A DNA stretch of 8,239 nt. Origin: Micrococcales bacterium. GTDB taxonomy: Bacteria; Actinomycetota; Actinomycetes; Actinomycetales; Dermatophilaceae. Below, one piece after another: positions 1 through 6,365 of this stretch (its first letter is position 1; every line of letters starts with the position of its first letter). The position numbers and the translations under genes were made by a program. The notes below the pieces were generated by a model. It saw nothing but the letters and a program-made list of their open reading frames with translations. It did not search any database and was not told the origin of the DNA. The stretch is from positions 1 to 8,239 of the forward strand of contig PMJN01000073.1 of NCBI GenBank assembly GCA_003157445.1, written 5' to 3'.

Positions 1-86
1 CCGCCCTGCGCGTTCAGCTCGCGCACGGCGTGGATCAGCCGCATTGCGGCCTCTCCCCGGTTGACTATGGCGATGCGGCTTATCAT
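1..86 (-). CDS. Biotin carboxylase / acyl-CoA carboxylase alpha subunit, N-terminus only (partial)
   Basis: Only the first 28 codons are in the window; the gene runs off the left edge. The visible start is MISRIAIVNRGEAAMRLI, then a helix with HAVRELN. This matches the opening beta strand and glycine-containing turn of the biotin carboxylase N-terminal domain (the IxIxNRGEIAxR signature), which begins the ATP-grasp subunit that carboxylates biotin in acetyl-, propionyl- and related acyl-CoA carboxylases. The variant with VNRGEAAMRLIHAVRE is one I associate with the large multidomain carboxylases of actinobacteria rather than the short AccC of enterobacteria; that is recollection, not proof. 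The ATG is preceded by GGAG (97-100) with a 10-base gap, a good ribosome binding site. It lies downstream of the amidohydrolase on the same strand, with 235 bases between them, so co-transcription is possible but not shown. Substrate and full domain order cannot be judged. Confidence 0.85.
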   Translation of the reverse strand, partial: MISRIAIVNRGEAAMRLIHAVRELNAQG

Positions 87-321
87 GTGCGGCGGACTCC
101 AAAGGTTCGGCGTTCCTTGAGAGTAGACGTCAGGGTTCAGATCGGGCCGGGCGGTCCGGTTGGAGCTGCCAGGTCCACAAGGCTCATCCTCACGTGGACT
201 CAGGGGCGGGACACGCTTGCCACTGCCGAAGGTCTGGATCAGAGACCACCTAGTAACGAGCCCCTGAAGCGCCTGTCATTGCGACGGCTGTGGGCCCACC
301 TGCGCCCATCATCCGATCAGC
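87..321. other. Intergenic gap between amidohydrolase and biotin carboxylase
   Basis: No supported gene. It holds weak inverted repeats: GTCCAC (173-178) with GTGGAC (194-199), GGTCT (231-235) with AGACC (243-247), and the 10-base palindrome GTGGGCCCAC (290-299) shortly after the amidohydrolase stop. None has a run of T after it on the minus strand. The gap must hold the ribosome binding site of the carboxylase and may hold its promoter; I could not pick convincing -35/-10 boxes. Confidence 0.5.
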
Positions 322-338
322 TCAGTATCCGATCAGCT
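311..338. repeat. 12-bp direct repeat spanning the amidohydrolase stop codon
   Basis: ATCCGATCAGCT occurs at 311-322 and again at 327-338, a 16-base period with a 4-base spacer. On the minus strand this is AGCTGATCGGAT before and after the TGA at 322-324, so the last codons of the amidohydrolase are echoed just beyond its stop. It looks like a small slippage duplication. Confidence 0.8.
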
Positions 339-1236
339 TCTGAGCGTTGAACCAGCAGACGCCGCGCAGCCAGTCGTCGTCGAAACGGGGATCCCTTTCA
401 CCAAGCCGCTGGAGCGCCTCAAGCTGACGGACATATGGGTAAGGGATGTTGGGGAAGTCGCTACCCAGGACAACCCGATCAGGCATGGCCGACAACCGCG
501 GTAGAAGGTTCTTAGGGAACGGCGCCGCCTGTTCGAAGAAGTCCGTGAACGCCATCGTCGTGTCCAGGTGAACTCGCGGGTAGCGCTCGGCCAGGGTCAA
601 GAACTCCGGGTACTCCGGTGCACCCATATGTGCGACAACTGCGGTCAGCTGCGGATGGCGACGGAGCACCCCCTGGAGCTTGTCCGGTCCGGTGAAGGCC
701 TCCCGCGGAACGGGGCTACTGCCAACATGGACGATCACCGGAGTCGCAGTGTCCGCCAGGAGCCCCCATACCGCGTCCAGGGCAGGCGCACGCAGGTCGA
801 ACCCACCTACCTGCGCGTGGATCTTGAACACCCGCGCGCCCCGTTCAAGAGCCGAATGCACCTGGGCCAGGACCCCGTCCTCGGGGAAGAATGTCGCGCT
901 GGGGATACAGTCCGGCTCGCTCGCCGACAGGTTCAAGGCAAAGTCGGTGAGGTCACTGGCCATGCCGGGCCGATGCGCGTAGGTCAGCGCGGTGAAGCGG
1001 CGCACCCCCATCTGCCGCAGGTGGGCCAGCCGCCTGTCCTGGTCCCACCGATACTCGATCGGCCAGGGGCGTCCGACCAGTGGCCCGGCTGTGTCGAAGT
1101 GTGCCCATACGCGACGCATCATCCGCTCGGGCAGGAAATGGGTGTGGACGTCGAACAACCCTGGCAACCCGAGTCGTTCCCACCACGCCGGTACATCTGA
1201 GTCGGTGAGAGGTTCGATGCGATCTCCATGTGTCAA
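322..1236 (-). CDS. Metal-dependent amidohydrolase (Amidohydrolase_2 family, TIM barrel)
   Basis: A complete 304-residue protein of the Amidohydrolase_2 (PF04909) type, the branch that includes ACMSD-like decarboxylases and related hydrolases. The metal-site residues are in order: HTH at residues 31-33 near the N-terminus (FDVHTHFLPER), FKIHAQ around Lys138, HVGSS with His170, VAHMGAPEY with His203, and LGSDFPNIPYPY with Asp260. This is the HxH...H...H...D set expected of a single-metal site, so the enzyme should be active; it may be a hydrolase or a decarboxylase, and the substrate is unknown. No signal peptide, so cytoplasmic. The start taken is TTG at 1236, which lacks a clear ribosome binding site; the frame is open back to a stop at 1288-1290 but has no standard start there, and a shorter start would sit close to the HTH strand. 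It is the first gene of the left minus-strand block, upstream of the biotin carboxylase, which hints at a carboxyl-acid or acyl-CoA role but does not show one. Confidence 0.9.
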   Translation of the reverse strand: MTHGDRIEPLTDSDVPAWWERLGLPGLFDVHTHFLPERMMRRVWAHFDTAGPLVGRPWPIEYRWDQDRRLAHLRQMGVRRFTALTYAHRPGMASDLTDFALNLSASEPDCIPSATFFPEDGVLAQVHSALERGARVFKIHAQVGGFDLRAPALDAVWGLLADTATPVIVHVGSSPVPREAFTGPDKLQGVLRRHPQLTAVVAHMGAPEYPEFLTLAERYPRVHLDTTMAFTDFFEQAAPFPKNLLPRLSAMPDRVVLGSDFPNIPYPYVRQLEALQRLGERDPRFDDDWLRGVCWFNAQKLIGY

Positions 1237-1295
1237 AGGGTCTGCGCGTTCGTCTACGAGGGGCGCGAGTGCGCGTTGCGGGTCGACTCACTCTC

Positions 1296-1308
1296 GGCCC
1301 GAAGGGCC
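1296..1308. repeat. Small GC hairpin next to the 11-bp hairpin
   Basis: GGCCC (1296-1300) and GGGCC (1304-1308) pair across a 3-base loop, which reads TTC on the minus strand. It ends three bases before the larger stem at 1312-1337, so the two stems are stacked in tandem. A U-tract is missing on both strands. Confidence 0.6.
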
Positions 1309-1311
1309 CGT

Positions 1312-1337
1312 CGCGACCAGGCTATCGCCTGGTCGCG
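1312..1337. repeat. Perfect 11-bp stem with TATC loop
   Basis: CGCGACCAGGC (1312-1322) and GCCTGGTCGCG (1327-1337) are exact reverse complements around the four bases TATC. The stem would be very stable in RNA of either strand. It lies between two divergent starts, where no gene ends, so it is unlikely to be a simple gene terminator. Possible roles are a 5' leader structure, a terminator for an unseen small RNA, or an extended protein-binding site. The sequence alone does not decide between them. Confidence 0.75.
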
Positions 1338-1614
1338 GGGGAGCAGGGGCGTTGGCGGACTGTCTCACGGTCGAGGTGACCCCTTAACAGGATCCCCAGA
1401 GATCAGGGCAATATGTCTAGGACCTGAAGCGCGGTGAGCTTGCCGACCCTGCGGAAGCCGCTGGTCGCGAGATGACAACGACGCGGAATGGACGGATGCG
1501 TTCGACTCCACGTCGACCCCGACCTGGCGACGGTCATTGTGAGGTTTGACAACTTCGAGGGTGTTGGGACCTTTGACTCTGGCGCAAGGCCGCTGCGTTT
1601 CGTTTGCTTGGGGC

Positions 1615-2154
1615 ATGCTTGTCTATGACTTCACCCAGATCCCGTTGCCGGTTCTTCAGGTTCGCCACCGGTTGTTCGTTGCAGTCAGCGGGTTGTGGCA
1701 GCAGGTAGCTGAAGCCGCCTACGACGAAGGCGAGGAGCTGCTCAGCAGGGTTGGCCCCTTCGGCCCGGTTCCCGGGCTGTCAAAGGCTGTCAGCCTGCGT
1801 GTGGGCACGGTCAGAGATCGTGGTGAGGGGTTCGTCGTGCCGCTGCAGTGGTCGGCAACCGGGCCCACGGAGCTGTTCCCGGTGATGGTGGCCGATCTGG
1901 AGGTATCCCCGCTGGGAGCCGACGAGTCGCAGTTGAGGCTCTCCGGCAGCTACGACCCGCCGCTGGGAGCCATCGGTAGGCAGCTGGATCGGCTGCTGCT
2001 GCATCAGCTTGCGGAGGCCACCGTCCGCGCACTTCTGAAGCAGTTGGTTGCGGCCCTTGTCGTAGAGCCTGCGCGGGGCGCCGTGGGCTCTGCGCCCCGC
2101 GAAGAGGAATTCAAAATGCGGTCGGACAGTGATCGGTCCACCCCTCCCGGCTGA
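1615..2154 (+). CDS. SRPBCC-like (START/polyketide-cyclase fold) protein, function unknown
   Basis: A 179-residue soluble protein. The middle has alternating beta strands (residues about 59-113, with FVVPLQWSATG, LFPVMVADLEV and LRLSGSY), then PPLGAIGR at 115-122 and a long amphipathic C-terminal helix (about 118-150, DRLLLHQLAEATVRALLKQL). This order, a beta sheet closed by a long C-terminal helix, fits the SRPBCC hydrophobic-pocket fold; the WSA, ADLEV and GSYxPPLG pattern is one I associate with small actinobacterial SRPBCC proteins. Ligand and role are unknown. The charged tail after about residue 155 looks disordered. I chose ATG at 1615 because the following MLVYDF resembles a first beta strand, but the ribosome binding site is weak (GGGG directly before it); TTG 1546 and GTG 1561 are in frame. 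Its 3' end faces the CDF transporter with a 22-base gap, so the two transcripts converge. Confidence 0.65.
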   Translation: MLVYDFTQIPLPVLQVRHRLFVAVSGLWQQVAEAAYDEGEELLSRVGPFGPVPGLSKAVSLRVGTVRDRGEGFVVPLQWSATGPTELFPVMVADLEVSPLGADESQLRLSGSYDPPLGAIGRQLDRLLLHQLAEATVRALLKQLVAALVVEPARGAVGSAPREEEFKMRSDSDRSTPPG

Positions 2155-2176
2155 CCTCCGCTTGCGCTCGCGCTCG

Positions 2177-3088
2177 TTAGGGGGCTCGACGTGGTTCGAG
2201 GTGCGTCTGTACGTGGGTGTCAGGAAGATCCAAGGCAATCGCGGTTTCGACGTCGTCGGCAAGGGCGTGACCTCGCTCGACCGTCCAGTGTGCAGGAACC
2301 AGAACCGTGAGCGAAACAAAACGGTGCCGGCCCGATTCCCGAGTGCGCAGCTGCGTGAAGTCGAGGTCCACTGTTCGCATGCCGTCGAGCACGGCTGTGA
2401 CGCGCGCAAGGTCTTCGGCTGGCATTGCGGCGTCCAGCAGAGAGATCACCGACTGGGATACCAGTCGAAACCCCGTCACGAGAATGTTTAGGCCCACGAT
2501 TGCAGCCACGATCGGGTCCAACCTCGGCCAGCCGGTCAGCCCCACCAGGAGCACCCCGATGATGACACCAGCCGACGTCCACACATCGGTGAGCAGATGC
2601 TTGCCGTCCGCGGCTAATGTGGCTGAACGCTGCGATGCGCCAACTCGCAGCAAGAGTGTGCCCACGGCACCGTTCACTGCCGTGGCCACGGTCGAGATCG
2701 CTAGCCCTAACCCGACGCTGTCAAGTGCTGACGGATGCATAAAGCGCCGCACCGAGGTGACCAGGATGAACCCTGCTGCCACGAAGATCATCAGTCCCTC
2801 GACCCCGGCCGAGAAGTACTCCGCTTTGCCATGGCCGAAGTTGTGGTTGTCGTCGGCAGGTCGTGCAGCGACGTGCAGTGCGATCAGTGCGACCACGGCC
2901 GCGATCAGGTTCACCCACGACTCGGCGGCGTCCGACAGGAGGCCGACCGACCCGGTGAGAAGGTAAGCCATGGACTTCAGCCCGATCGTCAGCAGGGCTG
3001 CAGCGATCGATAGCCAAGCGAAGCGGGTCAATCGCGGGGGTGCCCCTGAAGGCTCGGCCCACACCTGCGGAAAGTCGATCCGCCTCAT
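2177..3088 (-). CDS. Cation diffusion facilitator (CDF) family metal transporter
   Basis: A 303-residue inner-membrane protein of the CDF family (PF01545), which exports divalent metals (Zn, Mn, Fe, Co or similar) by proton antiport. Visible features: a first membrane helix at about 23-44, TM2 with LLSDAAESWVN (residues 50-60), the short cytoplasmic DDNHNFGHGKAEYFS motif (79-93) typical of the family, further helices at about 97-112, 125-147 and 170-205, TM5 with DGKHLLTD (His164 and Asp168, the HxxxD metal-binding pair), and a cytoplasmic C-terminal domain with several histidines from about 215. In TM2 the metal-site positions are Glu56 and Asn60 instead of the usual His/Asp and Asp, so the metal preference cannot be read from the standard motif. 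The ATG overlaps the stop of the upstream membrane gene by four bases (ATGA, 3085-3088), which indicates one operon and coupled translation. Confidence 0.93.
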   Translation of the reverse strand: MRRIDFPQVWAEPSGAPPRLTRFAWLSIAAALLTIGLKSMAYLLTGSVGLLSDAAESWVNLIAAVVALIALHVAARPADDNHNFGHGKAEYFSAGVEGLMIFVAAGFILVTSVRRFMHPSALDSVGLGLAISTVATAVNGAVGTLLLRVGASQRSATLAADGKHLLTDVWTSAGVIIGVLLVGLTGWPRLDPIVAAIVGLNILVTGFRLVSQSVISLLDAAMPAEDLARVTAVLDGMRTVDLDFTQLRTRESGRHRFVSLTVLVPAHWTVERGHALADDVETAIALDLPDTHVQTHLEPRRAP

Positions 3089-4314
3089 GTGATCAGACTG
3101 TCAGAGCTTTCTTTCAGTGGGATACCAGGGCGGGTCGCAGACCGACTGTGGCGCCCTTCCTTTTGAAAGGGGTGATCGCGCCAGTCCGGACCGAGGGAGA
3201 TCACCAGCACGCCTAACGTTGTGGCGGCGCGCAGCCACCCGAGCACCTCGTCGGTCGGGGTGAGAGGCCCCAGGTTCCGCACGGCATACAGACCGGCGGC
3301 GACCCCTATGCTGACCCACGGCCAGCGTGTCCGGCGCCAAACCACATCCACGACTACCGTGGCCAACAGAAGGCCAGAGGTGTAATAAGAATAGGCACCA
3401 GGGTCGAGCAACATTCGTACCGACAGCACCACGGCAGGCACCACCAGCCAGCGGCCGCGGCGTACTGCGAGCGTACCCAGGGCGACTCCCAGCAATAGCT
3501 GGAGGGGACGATCCCAGGCTGGGGTTGAGGTTGCGGTGATGCCCAAGGCGCGCAACGACGAGGATGCGTCGTTGGGGATGGAGAACCTGCCAGCCTGCAG
3601 GGTTAATGGGTCTGCCAGGACAAACGGCAGCCAAGCTGCGGCCATGGCGGCCATCCACACCATCACGGCCCGCCACCATCGGTCGCGAGGAAGGACCAGC
3701 AGCAGAGGCACAAATGCCAACGCCCAGGGTTTGGCGTCAGCCGATGCCGCCAACAGCAGAGCCGCAGGGATAGGCCGACAACGCGCTAGTGCGTGCATGG
3801 CTGCCATGAGCAGGACCAGCGCCAGCGCATCATCTAGGTGGGTGTAGTGAACTGCGAGTTCGGCCCAGACCGGCAGCAGAACCGCCGCGGCCAGGCCACG
3901 TTGCCTGTTGGTGATGGTGAGCTGGGGAAGACGGGACAGGGACATCAGCATTGCCGGACCGGTGGCCGCGATGACGGCTGAGGCCACCGCCCCCGATAAC
4001 CAAGCAGGCAGGCCATTCAGCGGTGTCGCCGCAAGGAAGGTCAGTGGTCCGATCTGAAGCTGGGGGTGGGTCGCGTACAGGTGCAGGCCGGCTCCGGGGT
4101 CATGTGAGCTCAACAACCCAGCACCGGTGGTGAAGAAGTGCCAGGACACCAGCGCGTGACCTGCCTGTCCGGCAGCCCAAAGGGTCATCCACACCCAGGG
4201 GAACCATGGGGCATCCAACCACCGCAGCACGAGGCGGGTTTGCCGGTGTTCAACAACGCGCGTAAGAGTCGGCGACCTCTGGGAGGTGATTACCGGCGAC
4301 ATTACACTGCTCAT
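3085..4314 (-). CDS. Polytopic membrane protein, GT-C / glycosyltransferase-87-like
   Basis: A 409-residue protein made largely of hydrophobic segments: about ten or more membrane spans, starting near residue 38. An extracytoplasmic loop after the first span carries HDPGAGLHLYATHPQLQIGP (71-90), with Asp72 placed where GT-C enzymes have their catalytic acid. Later come HLDDALAL (159-166), ADAKPWALAFVPL (192-204) and PGAYSYYTSGLLLA near residue 330. The layout, with an acidic first loop, a lysine-tryptophan motif in a mid-chain helix and a late aromatic YxYY segment, resembles lipid-phosphate-sugar-dependent GT-C/GT87-like mannosyltransferases of actinobacteria. The assignment rests on overall pattern, not on a diagnostic motif, and it could equally be an uncharacterised membrane family. 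ATG 4314 is the first start, with a second ATG four codons on; neither has a good ribosome binding site. It is the first gene of the operon with the CDF transporter. Confidence 0.7.
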   Translation of the reverse strand: MSSVMSPVITSQRSPTLTRVVEHRQTRLVLRWLDAPWFPWVWMTLWAAGQAGHALVSWHFFTTGAGLLSSHDPGAGLHLYATHPQLQIGPLTFLAATPLNGLPAWLSGAVASAVIAATGPAMLMSLSRLPQLTITNRQRGLAAAVLLPVWAELAVHYTHLDDALALVLLMAAMHALARCRPIPAALLLAASADAKPWALAFVPLLLVLPRDRWWRAVMVWMAAMAAAWLPFVLADPLTLQAGRFSIPNDASSSLRALGITATSTPAWDRPLQLLLGVALGTLAVRRGRWLVVPAVVLSVRMLLDPGAYSYYTSGLLLATVVVDVVWRRTRWPWVSIGVAAGLYAVRNLGPLTPTDEVLGWLRAATTLGVLVISLGPDWRDHPFQKEGRHSRSATRPGIPLKESSDSLIT

Positions 4315-4413
4315 ACCGGTGCTGGTTCCGTCAGCGGCCGCGGCTGGGCGATTTCAAGACTGAGGCTGATCATGATGGCCCAAACCTGACACACCTTCGC
4401 AGGATCAACAAAT

Positions 4414-4448
4414 AAGGCACCCTCCTGGAGCAAGAGGGCGGATGCCTT
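4414..4448 (-). terminator. Candidate terminator or leader hairpin downstream of the SGNH hydrolase
   Basis: AAGGCA (4414-4419) plus CCCTC (4420-4424) pair with GAGGG (4434-4438) and TGCCTT (4443-4448), an 11-bp stem interrupted by a 4-base bulge and closed by a 9-base loop. It lies about 110 bases after the hydrolase stop and 100 bases before the next start. On the minus strand the stem is followed by only a short T-rich stretch, so terminator function is plausible but unproven. Confidence 0.4.
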
Positions 4449-4471
4449 CCTCATCTGTTTACCGCTGACGC

Positions 4472-4511
4472 TGAGGCAGGGCACCTACGGTCGGGGCAGC
4501 CCGTGGCCTCA
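4472..4511 (-). repeat. Second stem-loop downstream of the SGNH hydrolase
   Basis: TGAGGC (4472-4477) pairs with GCCTCA (4506-4511), and inside it GGGC (4479-4482) with GCCC (4499-4502). It lies about 50 bases after the hydrolase stop on the minus strand, where a terminator would be expected. No U-tract follows. Confidence 0.4.
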
Positions 4512-4559
4512 CTACAGGCACCCGGCTCTCAGGCGCTGTCGCTGCGCGAAAAACGTGAG

Positions 4560-5459
4560 TCACGGAATGGGTTGGGGCGTGTTCGCCAGCAGTGTCGAGG
4601 CTATTAACTGGTGACCCGCAGCGTTGGGGTGGTCACCATCGGCAGCCAGCAGAGAGGTCGGGTTCTGAGAGCCGTCTCCCTTAAAGGGCTGATAAAGGCT
4701 CACGCAGGTGACGCGGGCCTGCCGAGCAGCGTTGCAGACCTGAGTGCTCTCGGCGCGGGTCAGAGTGTCACTGAAGCTCTGGAAGGCCGCACCGTTCTCG
4801 GCGGTGCCGACGTCTCCGTCCTGGAAGACGTTCCAGTAGTCCGTCACGAGAATCGTCGCGGGATGACCCGGGTGGATCGCTTGGGCGGCGGCGATGATCA
4901 GTCCCACGTTACGTCCGACGCTGTCGACCAACGGCTCGTAGCAGGACGCTGAGCAGCCGATGGACGGATTCTCATCCAGCGGGTTGAGGTCATTGGCTCC
5001 AATCGTCACCAGCAAGATGTCTGCCTTGGCCACCTGATCGCGGAACGCCCCTGGCTGGGTCAGGCTCGCCAACATCTGAGAACTGGTCCAGCCGGGCACG
5101 CCCAAGTTCACCGAAGAGGTCGTCAGACCTTGTTGGGAGGCCAGTTCGCTCGCATACAGCCCGAGGAAGGGCTCGCAGCTGCAGTTCGTGCCCGAGGTCA
5201 CTGAATCGCCGATACCAACCACGGTGATCGACCGGCTGATGCCCCCCGAAGCGCTGGCCCGCGTTACAGCCACGCGCGATGTTGGCGTGGTCGTGCTCGC
5301 CACGCCCTTGCTTCGCAGCCCGGCTGGATATGCTTGGGCGATCGCGCTCAGCGTCACAACAATGGCGACCGTGATCAGCGCAGCGAAGACTCCGATCTTG
5401 AACCCAGGGCGTCTAGACCAGGTCCCGGGAGAGCTGTCCGGCATCGGCATGGCTAGCAC
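4560..5459 (-). CDS. Secreted SGNH/GDSL-family hydrolase (lipase/esterase type)
   Basis: A 299-residue exported esterase or lipase-like hydrolase. The N-terminus has Arg/Lys residues, then a hydrophobic segment at about 22-41 ending AIAQA, which suits signal-peptidase cleavage after Ala43, although it could also stay as a membrane anchor. A Ser/Thr-rich linker (about 50-75) follows. The SGNH blocks are all present: GDSVTSG with nucleophile Ser86, the glycine block NLGVPG with Gly120, GAND with Asn156, and DGDHPN with Asp274 and His277 for the catalytic triad. Six cysteines (93, 95, 169, 173, 242, 252) could form three disulfides, as in actinobacterial secreted SGNH esterases. The substrate is unknown; lipid esters or acetylated polysaccharides are typical. 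I chose GTG 5459 because AGAGG (5466-5470) stands six bases before it; ATG 5450 and 5444 are alternatives, and the frame extends upstream to a TTG at 5540 with poor support. It appears monocistronic. Confidence 0.92.
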   Translation of the reverse strand: MLAMPMPDSSPGTWSRRPGFKIGVFAALITVAIVVTLSAIAQAYPAGLRSKGVASTTTPTSRVAVTRASASGGISRSITVVGIGDSVTSGTNCSCEPFLGLYASELASQQGLTTSSVNLGVPGWTSSQMLASLTQPGAFRDQVAKADILLVTIGANDLNPLDENPSIGCSASCYEPLVDSVGRNVGLIIAAAQAIHPGHPATILVTDYWNVFQDGDVGTAENGAAFQSFSDTLTRAESTQVCNAARQARVTCVSLYQPFKGDGSQNPTSLLAADGDHPNAAGHQLIASTLLANTPQPIP

Positions 5460-6173
5460 GCTACGCCTCTTGCCTTGGCGCAGTCTGTTAGTTTGATGCG
5501 AATTTACCCGTGGGCCTCTGGTGGCCGTGTTGAAGTGCAACAGGGCAGATGCTCACTGAAGGCACCGCCCGGCCACTTCATCGACGATATCGACTCAGAT
5601 CCACTAATCGCCCAGAGCCGCGCATCGGAGGATGCGGATGGAGCGTCGCGCTCGGGTCTGCGTATCGATGTTCAGGTCTCCAGCGGTCCTGTTCGCGTCG
5701 AGAAGTGTTCGTCACGCGCAGATCAAGTGAAGAGATGCCGATGGTCGCGGCTGGCAACTTCGGCTTGCTCGTGCTCCAGTTCGTGGATCAAGCAAGATCG
5801 GCGTTCGGGTTTCTTGCGACGCCCTTCAAGACAACAGCCATCCCGCCGTCCTTCGACCTGGATCAGAGGCAGTACTGAGCCTGACAGACCTACTTCCAAC
5901 CATTCGTAGCGCGTCTGACATGGGTGGCAAGCATGACGCGTCGCACTGGGAGAACAGCACCAACCGGCCCAGGTTTCGTCGGCGATCTCACTCTTGTGCC
6001 AGGGGTTGGACACGGATTCGGTCGCTCGACTGCTCTCGCAAGGGTGCCTCGCGGCTTCGTCGCCTCCTGACGAGGCGGAGGACACATCCGCCTAGGGTTC
6101 GCCATGGGAACGCGGTGCAACCGATGACCACGCAGGAACTCTTGAGCGGGTCAATATTCGAGTGGCCAGCGGG
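5460..6173. other. Gene-poor stretch upstream of the SGNH hydrolase, possibly decayed
   Basis: About 700 bases without a supported gene. The first part must hold the hydrolase promoter; AATTTA at 5501-5506 reads TAAATT on the minus strand and could be its -10 box, but no good -35 matches. Between about 5575 and 5878 two plus-strand frames in turn look weakly protein-like (a frame with DDIDSDPLIAQSR, then one with MVAAGNFGLLVLQFVDQ ending at 5878), as expected of a gene broken by a frameshift, but I recognise neither. A minus-strand Cys/His-rich frame (5723-6085) overlaps them and lacks a ribosome binding site. A 6-bp stem, CGCCTC and GAGGCG, lies at 6061-6077. Confidence 0.45.
6061..6077. repeat. 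Short perfect hairpin in the gene-poor region
   Basis: CGCCTC (6061-6066) and GAGGCG (6072-6077) pair around the loop CTGAC. There is no U-tract on either strand. It lies about 100 bases beyond the 3' end of the candidate 63-residue gene on the minus strand, so it could act as its terminator. Confidence 0.4.
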
Positions 6174-6365
6174 TTAGGTGGTGCTAAGTCGGCTGAAACG
6201 ATCGAACCGTTCGCGGAACCTGCCCCTCAATCCTCGGCGGGGTGAGCTTGAGTCCTCAAAGATGACCCACAGCCGTTCCCCGCACTCACAGCACATTTCG
6301 TTTTCTTCGCCCCGCAGCCAGGTCTCTTTGACCGGCCGGAATTGGTGAGAATGGACTTCGCCCAT
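6174..6365 (-). CDS. Candidate small CxxC protein, 63 residues, function unknown
   Basis: A short frame starting at ATG 6365 with AAGGGG eight bases before it, a fair ribosome binding site. The protein begins MGEVHSHQFRPVKETW and holds CCECGERLWVIFED (residues about 25-38), in which CxxCG is like one half of a zinc ribbon; His5 and His7 at the N-terminus are possible further ligands, but a second CxxC is missing. The C-terminal third is Arg/Phe/Ser-rich (RGRFRERFDRFSRL). I recognise no family. The frame is open further upstream (TTG 6398 and beyond), so a different start or a remnant of a longer gene is possible. There is no operon partner: the nearest same-strand genes are 470 bases upstream and over 700 bases downstream. 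It may be spurious. Confidence 0.35.
   Translation of the reverse strand: MGEVHSHQFRPVKETWLRGEENEMCCECGERLWVIFEDSSSPRRGLRGRFRERFDRFSRLSTT

Larger units (their letters stand above)
1237..1614. other. Divergent intergenic region between amidohydrolase and SRPBCC-like gene
   Basis: About 380 bases without a supported gene, lying between the starts of a minus-strand and a plus-strand gene. It must hold both promoters, yet no clear consensus -35/-10 pair stands out; TTGACA at 1546-1551 resembles a -35 box but I see no -10 at the right distance. The main content is secondary structure: the hairpins at 1296-1308 and 1312-1337, and a further copy of the hairpin's right arm at 1461-1469. Short open frames here have poor codon bias and look like shadows. 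Confidence 0.6.
4315..4559. other. Intergenic region with two tandem stem-loops
   Basis: No supported gene. It lies between the SGNH hydrolase (upstream on the minus strand) and the membrane-protein operon. It contains two stem-loops at 4414-4448 and 4472-4511, and should also hold the operon promoter in the 100 bases before 4314, where I see no clear consensus boxes. Confidence 0.5.

Noticed and set aside
290..299. The palindrome GTGGGCCCAC as a terminator of the amidohydrolase
   Set aside because: It has no loop and no T-run, so it would form a poor terminator. Palindromes of this length are expected in GC-rich DNA.
568..1200. A 210-residue plus-strand frame
   Set aside because: It lies entirely antisense to the amidohydrolase, whose metal-site motifs are clear. 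It is a shadow of high-GC coding sequence.
1546..1614. An N-terminal extension of the SRPBCC-like protein from TTG 1546
   Set aside because: TTG 1546 is part of TTGACA, has GAGG only two bases away, and adds residues that do not look like the fold. The ATG at 1615 was preferred, with low certainty.
5735..5878. A short plus-strand frame, MPMVAAGNFGLLVLQFVDQ onward, with fair GC bias at codon ends
   Set aside because: Only 47 residues, no usable ribosome binding site and no recognised family. It is kept only as part of the possible gene relic.
5723..6085. A 120-residue minus-strand frame rich in Cys and His, with a CxxC pair
   Set aside because: There is no ribosome binding site at GTG 6085, codon bias is weaker than in the clear genes, and no family is recognisable. 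It also overlaps equally weak frames on the other strand.
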